Positions 36,501 to 47,800 of a stretch of DNA of 64,000 bases are shown in pieces. Position 1 is the first letter of the stretch. The number at the start of each line of letters is the position of its first letter. The DNA comes from Epiperipatus broadwayi (lineage: Eukaryota > Onychophora > Udeonychophora > Euonychophora > Peripatidae): assembly GCA_028023455.1 (NCBI GenBank), contig JAQFVV010000036.1, positions 5,697,576 to 5,761,575 on the forward strand, read 5' to 3'. Under the pieces are notes generated by a model. It was not told where the DNA came from, searched no databases, and saw nothing but the letters and a program-made list of their open reading frames with translations. The translations under genes were made by a program, and so were the position numbers.

Positions 36501-36857
36501 ATAAGGGCCATGCTTTATTTTTGTCTGTCATAATTGTATATATGTATTGGAAAAATATTTATCATTTACACAAACATTCATTCTGCCTTATCAGGCACTG
36601 AGAAGAAAGACCATGGTGTTTCTCGATCTTAAACTCAGAGGTAAAAAGCCAAAAAACTCACCACGCTGGCTAATGCATGTTGGTGAGCAGCCCATCCATG
36701 TTCGTATACTATATGAATAAACACATAGTAATAACAGCTGCAATGACAAGAACGTATGGAGTGGACATTAGGAATTTGCCCTGCTCGGTTCCTTTAAGGC
36801 CTCCAAGAGGAATCAAAGGGTCTCCTTTCAGTTAATAGCAAACTCCTTTCTGCAGCC
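33561..36857 (-). mobile_element. RTE-like LINE, nearly intact
   Basis: A 3297-bp minus-strand element with ATATTCCATAT on both sides (33550-33560 and 36858-36868), an 11-bp perfect target duplication. It has a 5' UTR of about 330 bp (36532-36857), one long ORF, a short 3' UTR and a TGA-repeat tail (33561-33575). The host sequence (C unit) continues across it. Confidence 0.95.
33679..36531 (-). CDS. LINE polyprotein: APE endonuclease and reverse transcriptase
   Basis: A 950-codon ORF encoding a non-LTR retrotransposon protein that nicks target DNA and copies the element RNA there. Residues 45-285 are an APE-type endonuclease: GLCEVR (79-84, catalytic Glu), GDFNAR (187-192) and SDH (278-280). 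A basic linker follows. The RT spans about 490-805: KAPGNDGI (506-513), NYRPISLLS (565-573), [10 protein letters not shown] (633-642), VRQGDSISP (691-699), FADD (732-735) and YKYLGQI (796-802). The C-terminal region (840-950) has TYGSETW and WAGHIA, as in RTE-like LINEs. A 4-bp deletion near 33680-33690, relative to the copy at 19240, ends the frame at RWMK. The normal last 36 residues lie in another frame down to about 33578. The start MTDKNKAW is chosen because the same Met and context occur in the other copy. Confidence 0.92.
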   Translation of the reverse strand: MTDKNKAWPLFPGGCKVTNQGSGWWPKAEGAKNLLIADPGCHLMTTFYLGTYNCRSLSSEGRLQELEEELSYIKWDIIGLCEVRRKGEETIDLKSGHIFYYKGTNIGNTSGVGFIINKKWKNNIVEIDGVSDRVARLVIQLNSRYQMQIIQVYAPTSSHSDEVVEDFYMDVQKAFDKSKQHFKIVMGDFNARIGKQMKDESAVGNFGYGNRNERGHRLVEFAEKEKLYIMNSFFEKNVKRKWTWKHPNEGTAELDYILTNRKYIFQDCNVLNRFNTGSDHRLVRCKIRVNVKLERQKLLRKTIFTVDIPNLQKHSNEFKLELTNRFQVLVDFEHDSDLNEINMKITDTLLKTATKIAGRKKQQLTNKISTETREFMKKRRNMKIYKNDALKRIEYLEFCKMVRKRVENDIRKYNCELARKAVEENKSLKNVKQHFGIGRKFISAIRKKDGIITKKRDDIMKLVENFYQELYSNKEQVPPISITSSKLPRILNEEVRNAIKCMKKGKAPGNDGIIIDILKEAGEETENFLAKLYTKCLNDKDVPDDWKNAVIILIFKKGDKEDIRNYRPISLLSVLYKIFTKIITTRLQRTLDFHQPREQAGFKSGFSTVDHIQVLREVIERTNEYELSLCFGFVDYEKAFDSINISSVIKALDHQGIDPGYCHILKNIYKNATATIRLHNDTGKVNIEKGVRQGDSISPKLFTAVLQEVFCGLKWETKGVKVNGDYLSHLDFADDVVVFANNASELQEMLQELSDESRKVGLKINVKKTKVMFNRFAQNMKIKIDYDELEEVNSYKYLGQIINTDGNIMEEINHRIKLGWSAFGRNNLILKGNMPMCLKRKVFNKCVLPVLTYGSETWTLNRRAIQRLQTTQRSMERCMLGVTRRDRKRNVWVREQTGVTDIIEKIKRLKWSWAGHIARGDDNRWTIKILNWIPRDCKRPRKRPHVRWMK

Positions 36858-38548
36858 ATATTCCATATAGGCACACATATATGCATTTTATTATTACATG
36901 AATATATTTTAATTGACATTTAAAATACAATAATGATTTTTATTTTAAATTAAATGATAAAAGTACCTCATACAAAGTTATACATATCATTGCACTGACA
37001 TGCAGTGTAATTTATTATTTAATATAAAATATTTGTCATAATCTATAAATGAAATTCAATTTTATACTTATTCAATAACATACTTAACATACACTTGTGT
37101 ATTGAATTACAGGCACACATGTCTATATATCATATATTTCATTTATGTCAAAATAATATTATTAATTTACAATTTTTCTAATTAATTCCATTTGGAAAAT
37201 ATACATAAATTTCATTTATTATTAGAAAACTCTTTTTTCTTTCTTTTAAAAAAAAGTATTATCAACTTTTTTTTTCTTTTAAGAAATATAAAGTCAGTGA
37301 ATTAAATCTTTACTTCTTAGATTTTTAATCCAAGCAAAATTATTTGCTGGTATTTTTAAAATGTCATTTTTAGGAAAGAAATTTTTTAAAATAATTTCTT
37401 CAATAATATATATAAATCATCTGTGGATTGCTCATTTTTTTAGACATGTGACATAGGCAAATTATTCATTTGTTTTACTTTAAGTTATAGGTTAAAATGT
37501 CATTTTAAAGATTTACTAAAAAGAATTATTTAAAATTTCATTATTATAATGTTACTCACCATTAGCTGTATATCCATGTATCTGTGCTTCTCTGCCTATA
37601 GATACATCAGCCTACTTGTAATTACTTCATCAAGCTAGGGTTCTTTGTGCAATCTGGAAGATTTCTCTTGGTGAGCTAGCTGGTCTTAGTGAGACAAGAG
37701 TAGTAGAGGATTGTCTTGGGAAAGGTATGGTTCAGGTATTATCATCATCAGAGAAAATGAGAATGCAGGTATTATTGGCAATTTATTGGTTCCACATAGA
37801 CCTCAGGTCAGCAAACTGTCTTGTACACATTTGTAGCTATGAATTTTAACATTGTGATGTGAACCATTCCCCCCCCCCAAGTGAATTCACACTGCACCAT
37901 TATGAATTATAGAGCAGCTGCTTCATTGCCTTCCTACATCTAATTCATGGTAGCTATTTGTACAGCTCAGGAAACCAACCAACTCTGCTACTCTGCCAAA
38001 ATATTACTAGCCAACTAACTGCTATCTATTCTGGGCATCTATATACTGTCAAGTAACCACAACACAATAGTCAACTATTCTGGACAGCTCTTACAAAAAA
38101 CTATTAGCCAAAACTAAAAACCGGACTGTTTTAATCTCTTTATCAACTCTTTTAGAGTCATCTGGATTGATAAAAACACATTTTAAAACTGTTTTTATCT
38201 TTCTAATCCTTTTGAAAACAAGTTTGATGTTTTATCAAAAGTATGATTGGAAAAAGTTGATTTCAGTTAGCTTTAATCCTTTGGAATTTTATAATCTACA
38301 AAGATTTTTAACTAGAGAGTGAAATGTGTACAAGCCTTAATTAAAATATTTCAAAAATAAAGCACACTTATTTTAGATTCAAAATCAGAATACAATATTA
38401 ATATTTATTTAGACCTTTTTCAATGTTTAATTTATGATAAAATATTATTTTAATTCTTAATTATTTAATCTTTTATTTATTCCAGTGAAATGTAGAAAAA
38501 TGTGTACAAAAATTTGTCTACGTTTATTTCTACTTTTCCTTTCAACTT

Positions 38549-38549
38549 T

Positions 38550-38585
<36 letters not shown>

Positions 38586-38602
38586 CGCGCGCGCGCGCGC
38601 AC
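38549..38602. repeat. Alternating AT-GT-GC tract
   Basis: 54 bp of unbroken purine-pyrimidine alternation: AT units, then GT, then 10 GC units. The GC end is a classic Z-DNA-prone sequence. Confidence 0.95.
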
Positions 38603-38609
38603 TATGTAG

Positions 38610-39150
38610 TGCTGCTGAGCGATTACATATTTTTTGTATAAAGGATTTGGTGAATTCCCTGTTCTAAATATATTACATAATATATTATGCTGTAAATTTC
38701 TAAAATTACACATATATAATAAACATTTATTTAAATCAAGGTTTTCCACAATTCAATATAATGTCAAGAGAGATGAATTCAAATAATGCAAGTTTTCTGA
38801 TTGAATTTAAGCTGAAAAAGTAAAGCAAAATATTTCAAGTTTGCGCAATTAAATTAACACATTATGCTCATCTTTCATTTAGGTGCTTCACATGAATTAA
38901 TCATTTCATCATATTAATAGATAAATAGTTTTATGATCAAATGTCATATATCTACATATTAATAATACCTTTAAATGTTATAATTATTTGCAAAAAAATT
39001 TTAACAAAAGCTATTATGATTATCAATTCAATATTATTTTTAAATAGTTATGGTACAATTGGTAACTACTTCAGTAGCTGTTTAAATGTTCATAATATTA
39101 ATCCAGTTTCAACCCATTACAATTAGAAAATATTGTGATAAGTAGAAGGA
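38610..39150. other. AT-rich DNA, no supported feature
   Basis: No repeat or gene recognised. Confidence 0.5.
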
Positions 39151-39159
39151 ATATTCACA

Positions 39160-40840
39160 GAGGGAAAATTCTTCATAAAGTAGCACCACCCACTGGAAGC
39201 CATAGCTATCAATGGGTGCAGGAAGCTTTGTGCCTAAAATTCCCATCTAGTGTCTACTCATCAATATCCCCAGACTAGTTTCTAGCTTGTGGCTTTCATT
39301 AGTAAAAAGCCTTGGATCTAAGAGCTTTGCAACTAAATCTTAGAATCTAATGCTGCCCTCAAACAGTCACCTTTTACTTTTTAGCTAAATATAAACCTTT
39401 GAGTCCAAAATGAAAACACAATAATGTTTTCAAGCTAACTCATTAGCTTGTTAAGTTGTATATATCTGAACTCAGTTCAGCATCTATACTTTTTGGTGTC
39501 CTTAGTTCTTTACACAGTCACCAAAATTCTATTGGGTAGGATTTGTATTGAACCATCAAACATTACATGATCACCATTCTTTATGCTTACATAAGCTGTT
39601 TAATAAGAGGCAATTCTCCATAGAGTAGCTCCACTCAGTACAAGACAGAGCAATCAATGAATGCAGGAAGGTTTGTGAATGAAATTCCCATCTAGGGCCT
39701 ACTCATCTAATATCCCCAGATTAGTTTCTAGCTTGTAGCTTTTACCAGTGAGGAGCCATGAATCTGAGAGCACTACATCTACATTTTAGGTTATAATGCA
39801 ATCCTCTAGCAGCCACCTTTTTACTTTTTCAGCTAACTATAAAACTTTGAGTCCAAAATGAAAACACAATAATGTTTTCAAGCTAAATTCATTAGCTTAT
39901 AGTTGTATAGATCTGAAGTCAGTTTATTGTCCATGGTTTTTAGTATCTTTGGTTATTTAATAACCATAGTCACCACAATCATATTGAGCAAGATTGCTAT
40001 TTAGCCACTAAACATCACATCATCACCATTAGCTTTTTACACATAGGCAAAACCCTCCATACAGTAGCATGATTAAGTGCAAGCCAGAATCATTGGATGC
40101 AGGAAGGGTTATGTATAAAATCCCCATCTAGTGCCTAATTCAATATCCTTAAATGAGGATTGCATTAGATCCTAAGATCTAGATGCAGTGCTCTCAGCTC
40201 CAAGGCTCTTCACTGATAAAAGTCACAAGCTAGAAACTAATATGGGGATAATGGATGGGTAAGACAATAGATGGGATTTTTTGCACAAACCTTCCTGCAT
40301 TCATTGATTGTTCTGGCTTGCATTGGGTGGTGCTACTGTATGAAGAGTTTTACCTGTAAAAAAACAGCTTGTGTCAGATAAAAAATGGTTTTTACGTGAT
40401 GTTTGATGGTTTAATACCAATCCTTCCCAATAGGATTACGGTGACTGTGATGCTACACTGAGTTCAGATCTATACAACTATACAAAACTAATGAGCTTAG
40501 TATGAAAACATTATTGTGTTTTCATTTTGGACTCAAAGCTTTATAGTTAGCTAAAAAAGTAAGAGGTGGCTGCTGGAGGGTTGCATTATATCCTAAGGTC
40601 TAGGTGAAGTACTCTCAGATCCAAGGCTCCTCACTGGTGAAGGTCACAAGCTAGAAAGTAGTCTGGTGATATTGGCTGAATAGACAGCAGATGAGGACTT
40701 TATACACAAGCCCTCCTGCAACTATTGATTGCTCTGGCTTGCACTGGGTGGCACTACTGTGTGGAGAGTTTTGCCTCTGTGGAAAACAGCTTGTGTAATC
40801 ATAAAGAATGGTGATCATGTGATGTTAGATAGAATATTAG
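39160..40840. repeat. Family E array in mirrored tandem arrangement
   Basis: Two forward units (39160-39600 and 39605-40045) and the start of a third (40050-40145) are followed by the reverse complement of the series (40146-40370, then 40371-40840), making a large imperfect palindrome centred near 40146. Each unit is about 430 bp and holds the E terminus (GGCAAAACCCTCCATACAG-like), the CTAGTTTC...TCAGTGA core, a GAAAACACAATAATGTTTTC hairpin and the CATCACATGATCACCAT end. There are no ORFs. Units differ from each other at many positions, so the array is old. Confidence 0.8.
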
Positions 40841-40844
40841 GACA

Positions 40845-41900
40845 ATGAACAATCCGGAGAAGTTTGATATTGCATTGTCAGAGATAAAAAGATTGGATAT
40901 AGTCTGTAAAAGTTTTTGAGATAAAATGAATCAGATGTGAAGAATGGTATTCAATGGGCATGTGGAGCCTACATTTTGATAGTTAAATAATGGTGATGAT
41001 TTGCATATGTATTCACCTTCAGGTAAGCAATATGCAAATCCTACATGCTAATATATATATATATACATTAGTTAAATATTTCAAATATGCAAATAATTAA
41101 AAGTTGAAAATATAATCACATAAACACATATTTACCCTTTTTAGAAATGTTCAATACATAAAAACTTCATGACGATTCAGATCTATATTAATCCAAATGA
41201 ATAAATATGATAAAGTAAAAAAGAAAAGCGGCAAACAAAAAACAGTGCGCCGTTTGTATAAAACAAAACATTATTCAATCTAGATTAGATAATTTTTTAA
41301 CAATAGTTAAAATATAATTAGTTAATTTTGCATTATGTATATATGAAATATAATTTGAAAATAATTCTATAACTTAACCACTATGAGTGACATTTTAGAA
41401 CAACTCATTTCAGTATCAATGTTGTGATATAACGAATAAAAATGAATTATATGTATATGGAAAAAGAATAAGAATAATTTGAAATGCAAATATTTTTTCT
41501 ACAAATTATATATACGTTTAGAAATTTTCAATAGACTTTAATTGATATCTAGAATAATATTATTTTTATTTTCTTGAACAAATGCCACTTCTAAATAAAA
41601 TCCAATAAAGATCTTTGTTTTTTTTTCCATTTCGTTTGCAAACGATCTTAGTTGATCGGCAAAGAAAACTAACACTGCACTCATCAATCAGGATTTAAAA
41701 GTGCGTATCTTAAAGTAAGTTTCAAATTGTTTATAATTTAAGAAAACTGATAATTTGAAGATTTAAAACGCAATATAATTTCTATATTCCTCACATCCGC
41801 AAAAGACACATATCTTTATAAAAATGGGTTAGATATGTTGTTTTATTATTTTTTGTTAAATCTAAGATGTCTACTAATGCTTGTGATATATTTCTATATA
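40845..41900. other. AT-rich DNA, no supported feature
   Basis: Nothing recognised. The stretch around 41640-41715 looks less AT-biased, but a candidate GTAAGT donor there has no open frame before it. Confidence 0.5.
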
Positions 41901-41907
41901 ATAAGAT

Positions 41908-42310
41908 ATAGGGTATATGAGCACAGACTTTCACACCACCCACCACTCTCCACACTATCTCATAACACTGATACACTTGAACACATATATGTTGAAAAGA
42001 TAAATAATCAGTTGAAGAGTTGGAGGGTGGAATAGATTGAAGCCTGTTCATAAAGTATGAGGTTTGGCTATCTTAATATATATTTGAGCACTTATAGCAT
42101 ATATGTGTGGAGATGGTAATCTGAACCAACTGATGATTGCTGGTTAAGCATGAAATACGTATATTGGTGATTATTTATCTTTTCAACATATATGTGTTCA
42201 AGTGTATCAGTGTTATGAGGTAGTGTGGAGAGTGGTGGGTGATGTGAAAGTTTGTGCTCATATACCCTATATATTACATATATAGGCACAGATATAATAA
42301 GCCTGTGTGT
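41908..42310 (+). repeat. Family D fold-back, copy D4
   Basis: Arms of about 104 bp (41908-42010 and 42168-42271) are inverted repeats. The plus-oriented unit between and including the right arm is complete for the ribozyme motif (42117-42173). The left arm is the 3' part of a second, minus-oriented unit whose 5' half is lost. The opposed reading frames at 41791-42289 are products of the palindrome. Confidence 0.85.
42117..42173 (+). ncRNA. Hammerhead ribozyme motif, type I, best copy
   Basis: A 57-nt motif with all elements. Helix I pairs ACCAA (42125-42129) with TTGGT (42164-42168) and, beyond a 3-base TGA bulge, TAATC (42117-42121) with GATTA (42169-42173). The core CTGATGA is at 42130-42136. 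Helix II pairs TGCT (42138-42141) with AGCA (42147-42150) around GGTTA. GAAA is at 42152-42155. Helix III is the palindrome ATACGTAT (42155-42162), and A42163 is the cleavage nucleotide. A bulge in helix I facing loop II fits natural type I hammerheads. The two-base closure of helix III suggests cleavage as a dimer. Function is inferred from structure. Confidence 0.75.
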
Positions 42311-42475
42311 TTCAGTTAATAATAAGATATTACATAAAAACTATTACGGCAGAATTAAAATGTAATAAATTTAACGTATTACATTATTACTTATTTATCT
42401 CAATATATAACGTAAGCAATATATAAATTTAATATGTGAAAAAATGCGCATTATATTATATAATAATAGACGTTT

Positions 42476-42581
42476 GTGTCAAGCATTGGTTGTCGAGAGG
42501 TCAGCGACAGCCGCTTTACAAGCAGTTGTCCCGGGTTAGCGGGTTCACGTCCCGGCTGATGCTATGACACATGAGAAAAAA
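42476..42581 (+). mobile_element. tRNA-Val-like SINE, copy 3
   Basis: Same subfamily as 781-882. Flanked by AATAATAGACGTTT (42462-42475) and AATAATAGAAGTTT (42582-42595), a 14-bp target duplication with one mismatch. Confidence 0.9.
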
Positions 42582-42599
42582 AATAATAGAAGTTTATTC

Positions 42600-43720
42600 A
42601 ATATATTATTTATAGACACTTGGATAATTATATTATAGAATATAGAATATATTAAGAGAAACCCTTATAGAAATATATCAAGAGGGGATTAAATATTAAT
42701 TTTGGAAATACAGTACTCCTAGTAATAGAGAGAAATTAATGGAAACAAATCCTGAAAGGGAACAACTTTCAAAATGTTAAATCTATCAAAAAAAAAAGTG
42801 CTTCAACAAAAGGAGAAATTTATAGAAGAATTTGTAAAATGACATAGGCAATAGGAATGCTTATTTCAGTTTTATGGAATACTGATATATTGATGAAAAT
42901 GTAAAAACTTACACAATGCTTTTCTCAACAAATTAAAAAAACAAAAATAGCTAATTGCGCTTTTAAATTTAGCTTGCTATCAGATCATAATATGGTATAT
43001 ATATATGTTATATCCTGATTTTATAATGGAAATTAAATTGTAATGGCAGATGTTTATATAATAATAAAATGAAACTTCAAATAAATGCATATATGGATAG
43101 GATAATACCCACACATACATGTTACATTACCTAATAGCTAATTTTCAACACATTTAAGAATATCACAAACAATACATTTTTAAATTAAAAAAAGTTATGA
43201 ATGTTGAAAATTATAGCAAAATATCTTACAGTGTAATTAAGGCATATATGCTAAATATTTGTATGAATTTTTAATTTAATAAAAAGTAGAATTAAGAGAT
43301 TAAGTAAACAACGATAATTTTATCTTTTTGATGTTTCCAGAAAATCATCAATTACTAATTAACTGTCCTGAGGCTAAATGATTTTTTTTATTAACTTATA
43401 TAATAACTTTTTTATCTTGGGTTTATATATTTATAAATTGTATAAATTTGAATTCTCACCTACACTTTATAGGATTTTTTCAGGGATCTCACATATAGTA
43501 CTTCTTTTTCAATTGGTGATATCTTTAATATTTATTCCTGCATTTTTTAGCATTTTCAAAATTCCATCACATATTGCAGGTTTGTAGATCAAGTAAACTC
43601 TTTCAACTTCATGTTTTTCTGTTGCTTAAAAATGGAAAGCAAAAAAACCATTCTTCATTTCAAAATTTTGTATAATATTTTATGCAGTAAAATTCACAAT
43701 ATTACCAATTAACAATGTGG
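42600..43720. other. AT-rich DNA, no supported feature
   Basis: Nothing supported. The plus frame at 43378-43587 is hydrophobic because of T-rich codons and has no motif. Confidence 0.5.
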
Positions 43721-43726
43721 TTTCTT

Positions 43727-43850
43727 TCACAATGTTATTAAAAATGAGTACATAGAATCTGTGTCTTTGTACTCATTTTTTATAACATTGTGAAAGAAAC
43801 AACATAGAATCTGTGTCTTAAAAATTATATTTGTATATAGAATCTGTGTC
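43727..43850. repeat. Hairpin with triplicated 16-mer
   Basis: GTTTCTTTCACAATGTTAT...GAGTACA and its complement (33-bp arms, to about 43802) enclose ATAGAATCTGTGTCTT, which recurs twice just beyond the hairpin. A diverged direct copy of this block and its right flank (through AATAGAATTTT) lies at about 44190-44335. Confidence 0.85.
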
Positions 43851-43940
43851 TTGGAAATATTAATTAAATTCAATTTTAATTAGGCATTATTTACATTCAT
43901 GAGAAATAGAATTTTGTTCTTGCAATTATCATTGTTCAAA

Positions 43941-44043
43941 TTTTTTTTTTTTCATGTGTCATAGCATCGGCAGGTAAGTGAACTGCTAACCCAGGACAAC
44001 TGCTTGTAAGGCAGTGGTGCTGACCACTTGACCACCAACGCTT
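43941..44043 (-). mobile_element. tRNA-Val-like SINE, copy 4
   Basis: Minus-strand copy. The poly-A tail appears as the T run at 43941-43952, with the TCATGTGTCA tail complement next and the body ending CCAACGCTT. It has a diverged B-box arm. No target duplication was found. Confidence 0.85.
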
Positions 44044-44049
44044 AATTTT

Positions 44050-44670
44050 TCGTCTAAGTTCTTAAACAGTAGGCAAAAGTTGATTAATTTTAGTCTGTTT
44101 AGTAATACATACTAATACTGTGAATATTTTCATATTATTTATATATAATGCTTAAGGAATTATTCATTACATTATCTTAATGCTATAAAATTTCTATTAT
44201 TACATAATGAATTTAGTCTTTTATAAGGTTATAAAAAATGAATACTTAGAGACTCTGTTTTGAGAATATTAATTATAGCCAATTCGATTTAGACATTGTT
44301 TTGATTCCTAATGAGTAGAATTTTACTTTTATAGTTATCACTATCTTAATTACCTTTTCATATCAATTCTTAAGCCACAGATATAAAAAAATTTCATTTT
44401 GGTTTTTTAGCAGATAGATATTAAATAAAGCTTTAAAATTTGGTATTTTAATAATATAAATTGTTTCCTTCCAAATATACTATTTCTTTTACTCTTTAAC
44501 ATTTTTAATATGATACAATTGTTTATCATACTTATGTCTTAAAGTTTAAGTTTGAATATAAGACTTCGATCATTTTTTATGATTTTTTTTAGGTAACAGA
44601 TTTCTATCTAATATAGCTATCTATCCAAAACTAATTTGTAATTAAATATCTAGATATTTTTCTTGAAAGA
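44050..44670. other. AT-rich DNA with old local duplication
   Basis: 44190-44360 repeats, with divergence, the sequence at 43730-43945. No gene seen. Confidence 0.5.
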
Positions 44671-44694
44671 CTAAAATAAAGATAATAAACAGTA

Positions 44695-44789
44695 GTCAAG
44701 CGTTGGTGCCGAGTGGTTAGCACAGCTGCTTTACAAGCAGTTGTCCCGGGTTCGCTTCCCGGCCGATGCATTGACACATGAAAAAAAAA
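44695..44789 (+). mobile_element. tRNA-Val-like SINE, copy 5 (best preserved)
   Basis: The whole element is 95 bp and folds as a tRNA. The acceptor stem is GCGTTGG/CCGATGC. The anticodon-type loop TTTACAA (UAC, valine) is closed by CTGC/GCAG. The T arm is CCCGG/CCGGG-like around TTCGCTT. The acceptor stem is extended by GTCAA at the 5' end pairing with TTGAC after the tRNA body. Then come ACATG and poly-A. AAAGATAATAAACAGTA lies on both sides (44678-44694 and 44790-44806), a perfect 17-bp target duplication, so this insertion is young. The minus frame 44631-44834 is an artefact. Confidence 0.95.
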
Positions 44790-44809
44790 AAAGATAATAA
44801 ACAGTAAAT

Positions 44810-47800
44810 GTTCATTTTTTTCATTGGAAAACATTGAATCTTGGCTGCCTTTTTATTACTCTTCTTTAGAGCATTATTGCAGTAGGCTATTTAAAAGTTG
44901 CTATTTTTTCTATTTTTGTACCTCCATTTCTTTTTCTTTTTCTCTTTTTCTATATCTTATACACATCTATAAGCACATCGCGCCTCAACTGAAGTATAAA
45001 TCATATTAGACAATAAAATCACATGTAACTTTTTTTTTTCAAACTTTGACACCACTCTAAAATACTAATCAATCAACTCCTTCAAAACAGTTCTACGTAT
45101 AAATTTATTAGCTTGTCTGCTATAAACTTTAATTGAAAGATGTTTCTTTTACACAGTACTATCACTTTAATGGTCACATTTTGTTTAATATATATATACA
45201 TACATTATGGTAACGACTTTCACGGTTAAAATAAAATTAAACAACCTTCCACACATTGGTTTTCCAAATGTACCATTAAATTTATGTAAATAAATACATG
45301 AATAAACAATATATTAATGCTTTATCAATATGATTTTTCTGAAGCAAGCGCAAACCTAAGTTTTTTTGTTCAAATTACAACGGAAATTAAATTTCTCTTT
45401 CAATATAATTTTTCAGACAAGTTCGTGATTGACAAATTTTATTAGCAACATGAAACTTGACTTGAAATCTTAATAAATAAAAATTCAAAATAGATTCTGA
45501 AGATCATTAAAATCTATTGCTTTCACAAGAATATAATATTTAAATAAATCTTGTCAAAAGGGTCTGCAAAGTCGAGATAATTATCTTTCTTTAGATTTTA
45601 TTACTCTACACTAGAATTGTTATTTATTACAATTTATCTTGCAAAATCTTTTTTAAACTTATTTACTTATTTTTTGAATCTTTACTATAAGACATTTCTT
45701 ATAAATGTTGATAAATATGTATTAAATTTTTTACACTTTAATATAGTTTTTAATTAATTAAAAATGAGATATTTTTGTAAATGGTTCTTATTTTTTATTT
45801 AAAAGAGAATAATACATTTCTATGAACAAAGATTTTTTTAAATATTTTTTGCTATAATAAAATGTGAACACAGACATATGCAGTATTTCAGTATCCTAAA
45901 GATAAATATACAGTTATAACATATATGAATATATTTTAAATACTAAATATTTATTTTCAAACGATCTCACAAAAAATATTATTTTAAATCGTTATCAGAC
46001 TACAGGAGAATAAAAATTTTCTGAGTTTAATCCAATTTTTGAGTTGATGGCATCCGAATAATATTTCATATATATATTATTAAAAACCAGTAACACTAAG
46101 ACAATCCTAATATCAATATAACAATAAACAATTTCAAACTGTTGTCAAGGCAACCTCCTTTTAATAATAAGGTGGAATCCCACTTTCTTAATGGTCTAAT
46201 ATACTTATATAGACATTAAAGATTATGGTAATAGAAGGTGGTGATAGGGTGAGGCCTCATGTTACCTTGATGACAACTAAATGCAGCAGTAGTTTTTATT
46301 TACCGATCTCCATATTGAGTTAGCTAAATTGGTATCTACAATATATGATTATGTACGAGTAAAAATTGATAATATTAAAAAAACATTACAAATTTATAAG
46401 CATTGGACAAAAGTGCAATCAATTACATTCTAAGTCACGATATAAAATCACTTTTATTGTATCTCAGCCACTAATCTTTTTTCTATAAAAATAGTTAAAA
46501 ATTATTAAATTCAGCTCATAGTGATATAAAATTTTTAGAAATTAATAAAATATAAATTTATGCATACTTAACATAACTCTTTTCTTTGGGAGAATAAAAG
46601 ATAGTTATAATATACCTAGTGATATCTCCATTTTGTCTAATCTAGCAAGGTTATGTAATAAACATACCAGTCATGAAAAATAAGTAAGAAATGGGTACCA
46701 GAGCAAGGCTTAAAAGTCTACCACATCATACTATAATACATTTCATTCATCTACACTAAGAACAAGAAAATGAAACTTTTGAGTCACAGATATCATATAA
46801 AAAGACTTAATAAGTATATGAGGAAAGAAATGAATGTCATTTATAAAAACATAACTATATTTATTAAATAGAAGTGTAATATTCAAAACTCTTTTTTAAA
46901 AAAACTTTATACAGTGATAATTTTATACAGAATATGCTGAAGAAAATCATTTATTAAATACTATCCAATGAAATGTGATACATTTATATACATATATATA
47001 ATTAGTAAAATCAGAACCATGTTTGGAACCTGAGATAAAATATAACAAATGATGAAATAAATTATCTATTTATAGATATATCTTTAAAAAAATCGACTTT
47101 CATTTTAACTTCCACAAATTTACAAAATTACTCCCTAAAGTTTCAATTATTATTTATTTTATTATAGAATAAATTATGCATATTACTATGGGAATTTAAA
47201 ATTTGTATGTGTATGCAATAATAATACTGAATATTTAAAATAGTAGATATGTAATATTTAAGAAAAAATCCTATCAGAAATGTATGTTGTATTTTATAAT
47301 TAATCAACATAGTTTAAAAACATATCAAAAAAACAGTAAATATGATATTAGATGGTTGTCTTAACATTACAACCGCATAAAATAACTCCAAATGTAAAGC
47401 GTATTCTTAGTAATTCAAAAATATATCAAATTAAATGGCTACACTAAAATTATAATGCTGATTAAAAAAAAAACTGTTAAGACATCTCATATTCAAGAAG
47501 CATATAATAAGTAATGCCTATCATGAATAAATATGCATGAGAGTAATTTATCATTGTTGGTAACAATTAAGAATAACAGTAAAATATAAAAGAATTCTCC
47601 CATCAAACAAGAACATTAATAAAAAAATGTATCCATTGTTGCAACAAGATGTACTTACCATAAAGATTATTATTTCGATACTTTTATCAAAAGAGCAAGC
47701 GAAAACTAAAAATAAATTCATTATGAGATAAATAATATATTGCTACAGATCAACTTTAATAATAAGAATTCATCTAGACACACATATATAAGCACAATTT

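Larger units (their letters stand above)
32493..38605 (+). repeat. Tandem C unit, copy 2, split by a LINE
   Basis: Begins TGTAACAGGAAAAGG after the AT repeat. The left part is 32493-33560, the right part 36858-38605, and the LINE sits between. Together about 2.8 kb, directly repeating copy 1 in the same orientation. It ends in an AT-GT-GC repeat at the point where copy 1 has AT-GCACAC. By eye the two copies differ at many positions, so the duplication is old. Confidence 0.75.

Noticed and set aside
38485-38749. Opposed ORFs over the AT-GT-GC tract
   Set aside because: Dinucleotide repeat reading frames.
41640-41715. Exon ending at a GTAAGT donor
   Set aside because: All three frames before the donor contain stops from the nearest plausible acceptor.
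42092-42289. 65-codon minus ORF similar to 41791-42051 and 15913-16119
   Set aside because: The similarity comes from family D repeats and their palindromes, not from protein conservation.
44695-44789. Functional tRNA-Val gene
   Set aside because: It has a poly-A tail, a target duplication and several relatives, so it is a SINE.
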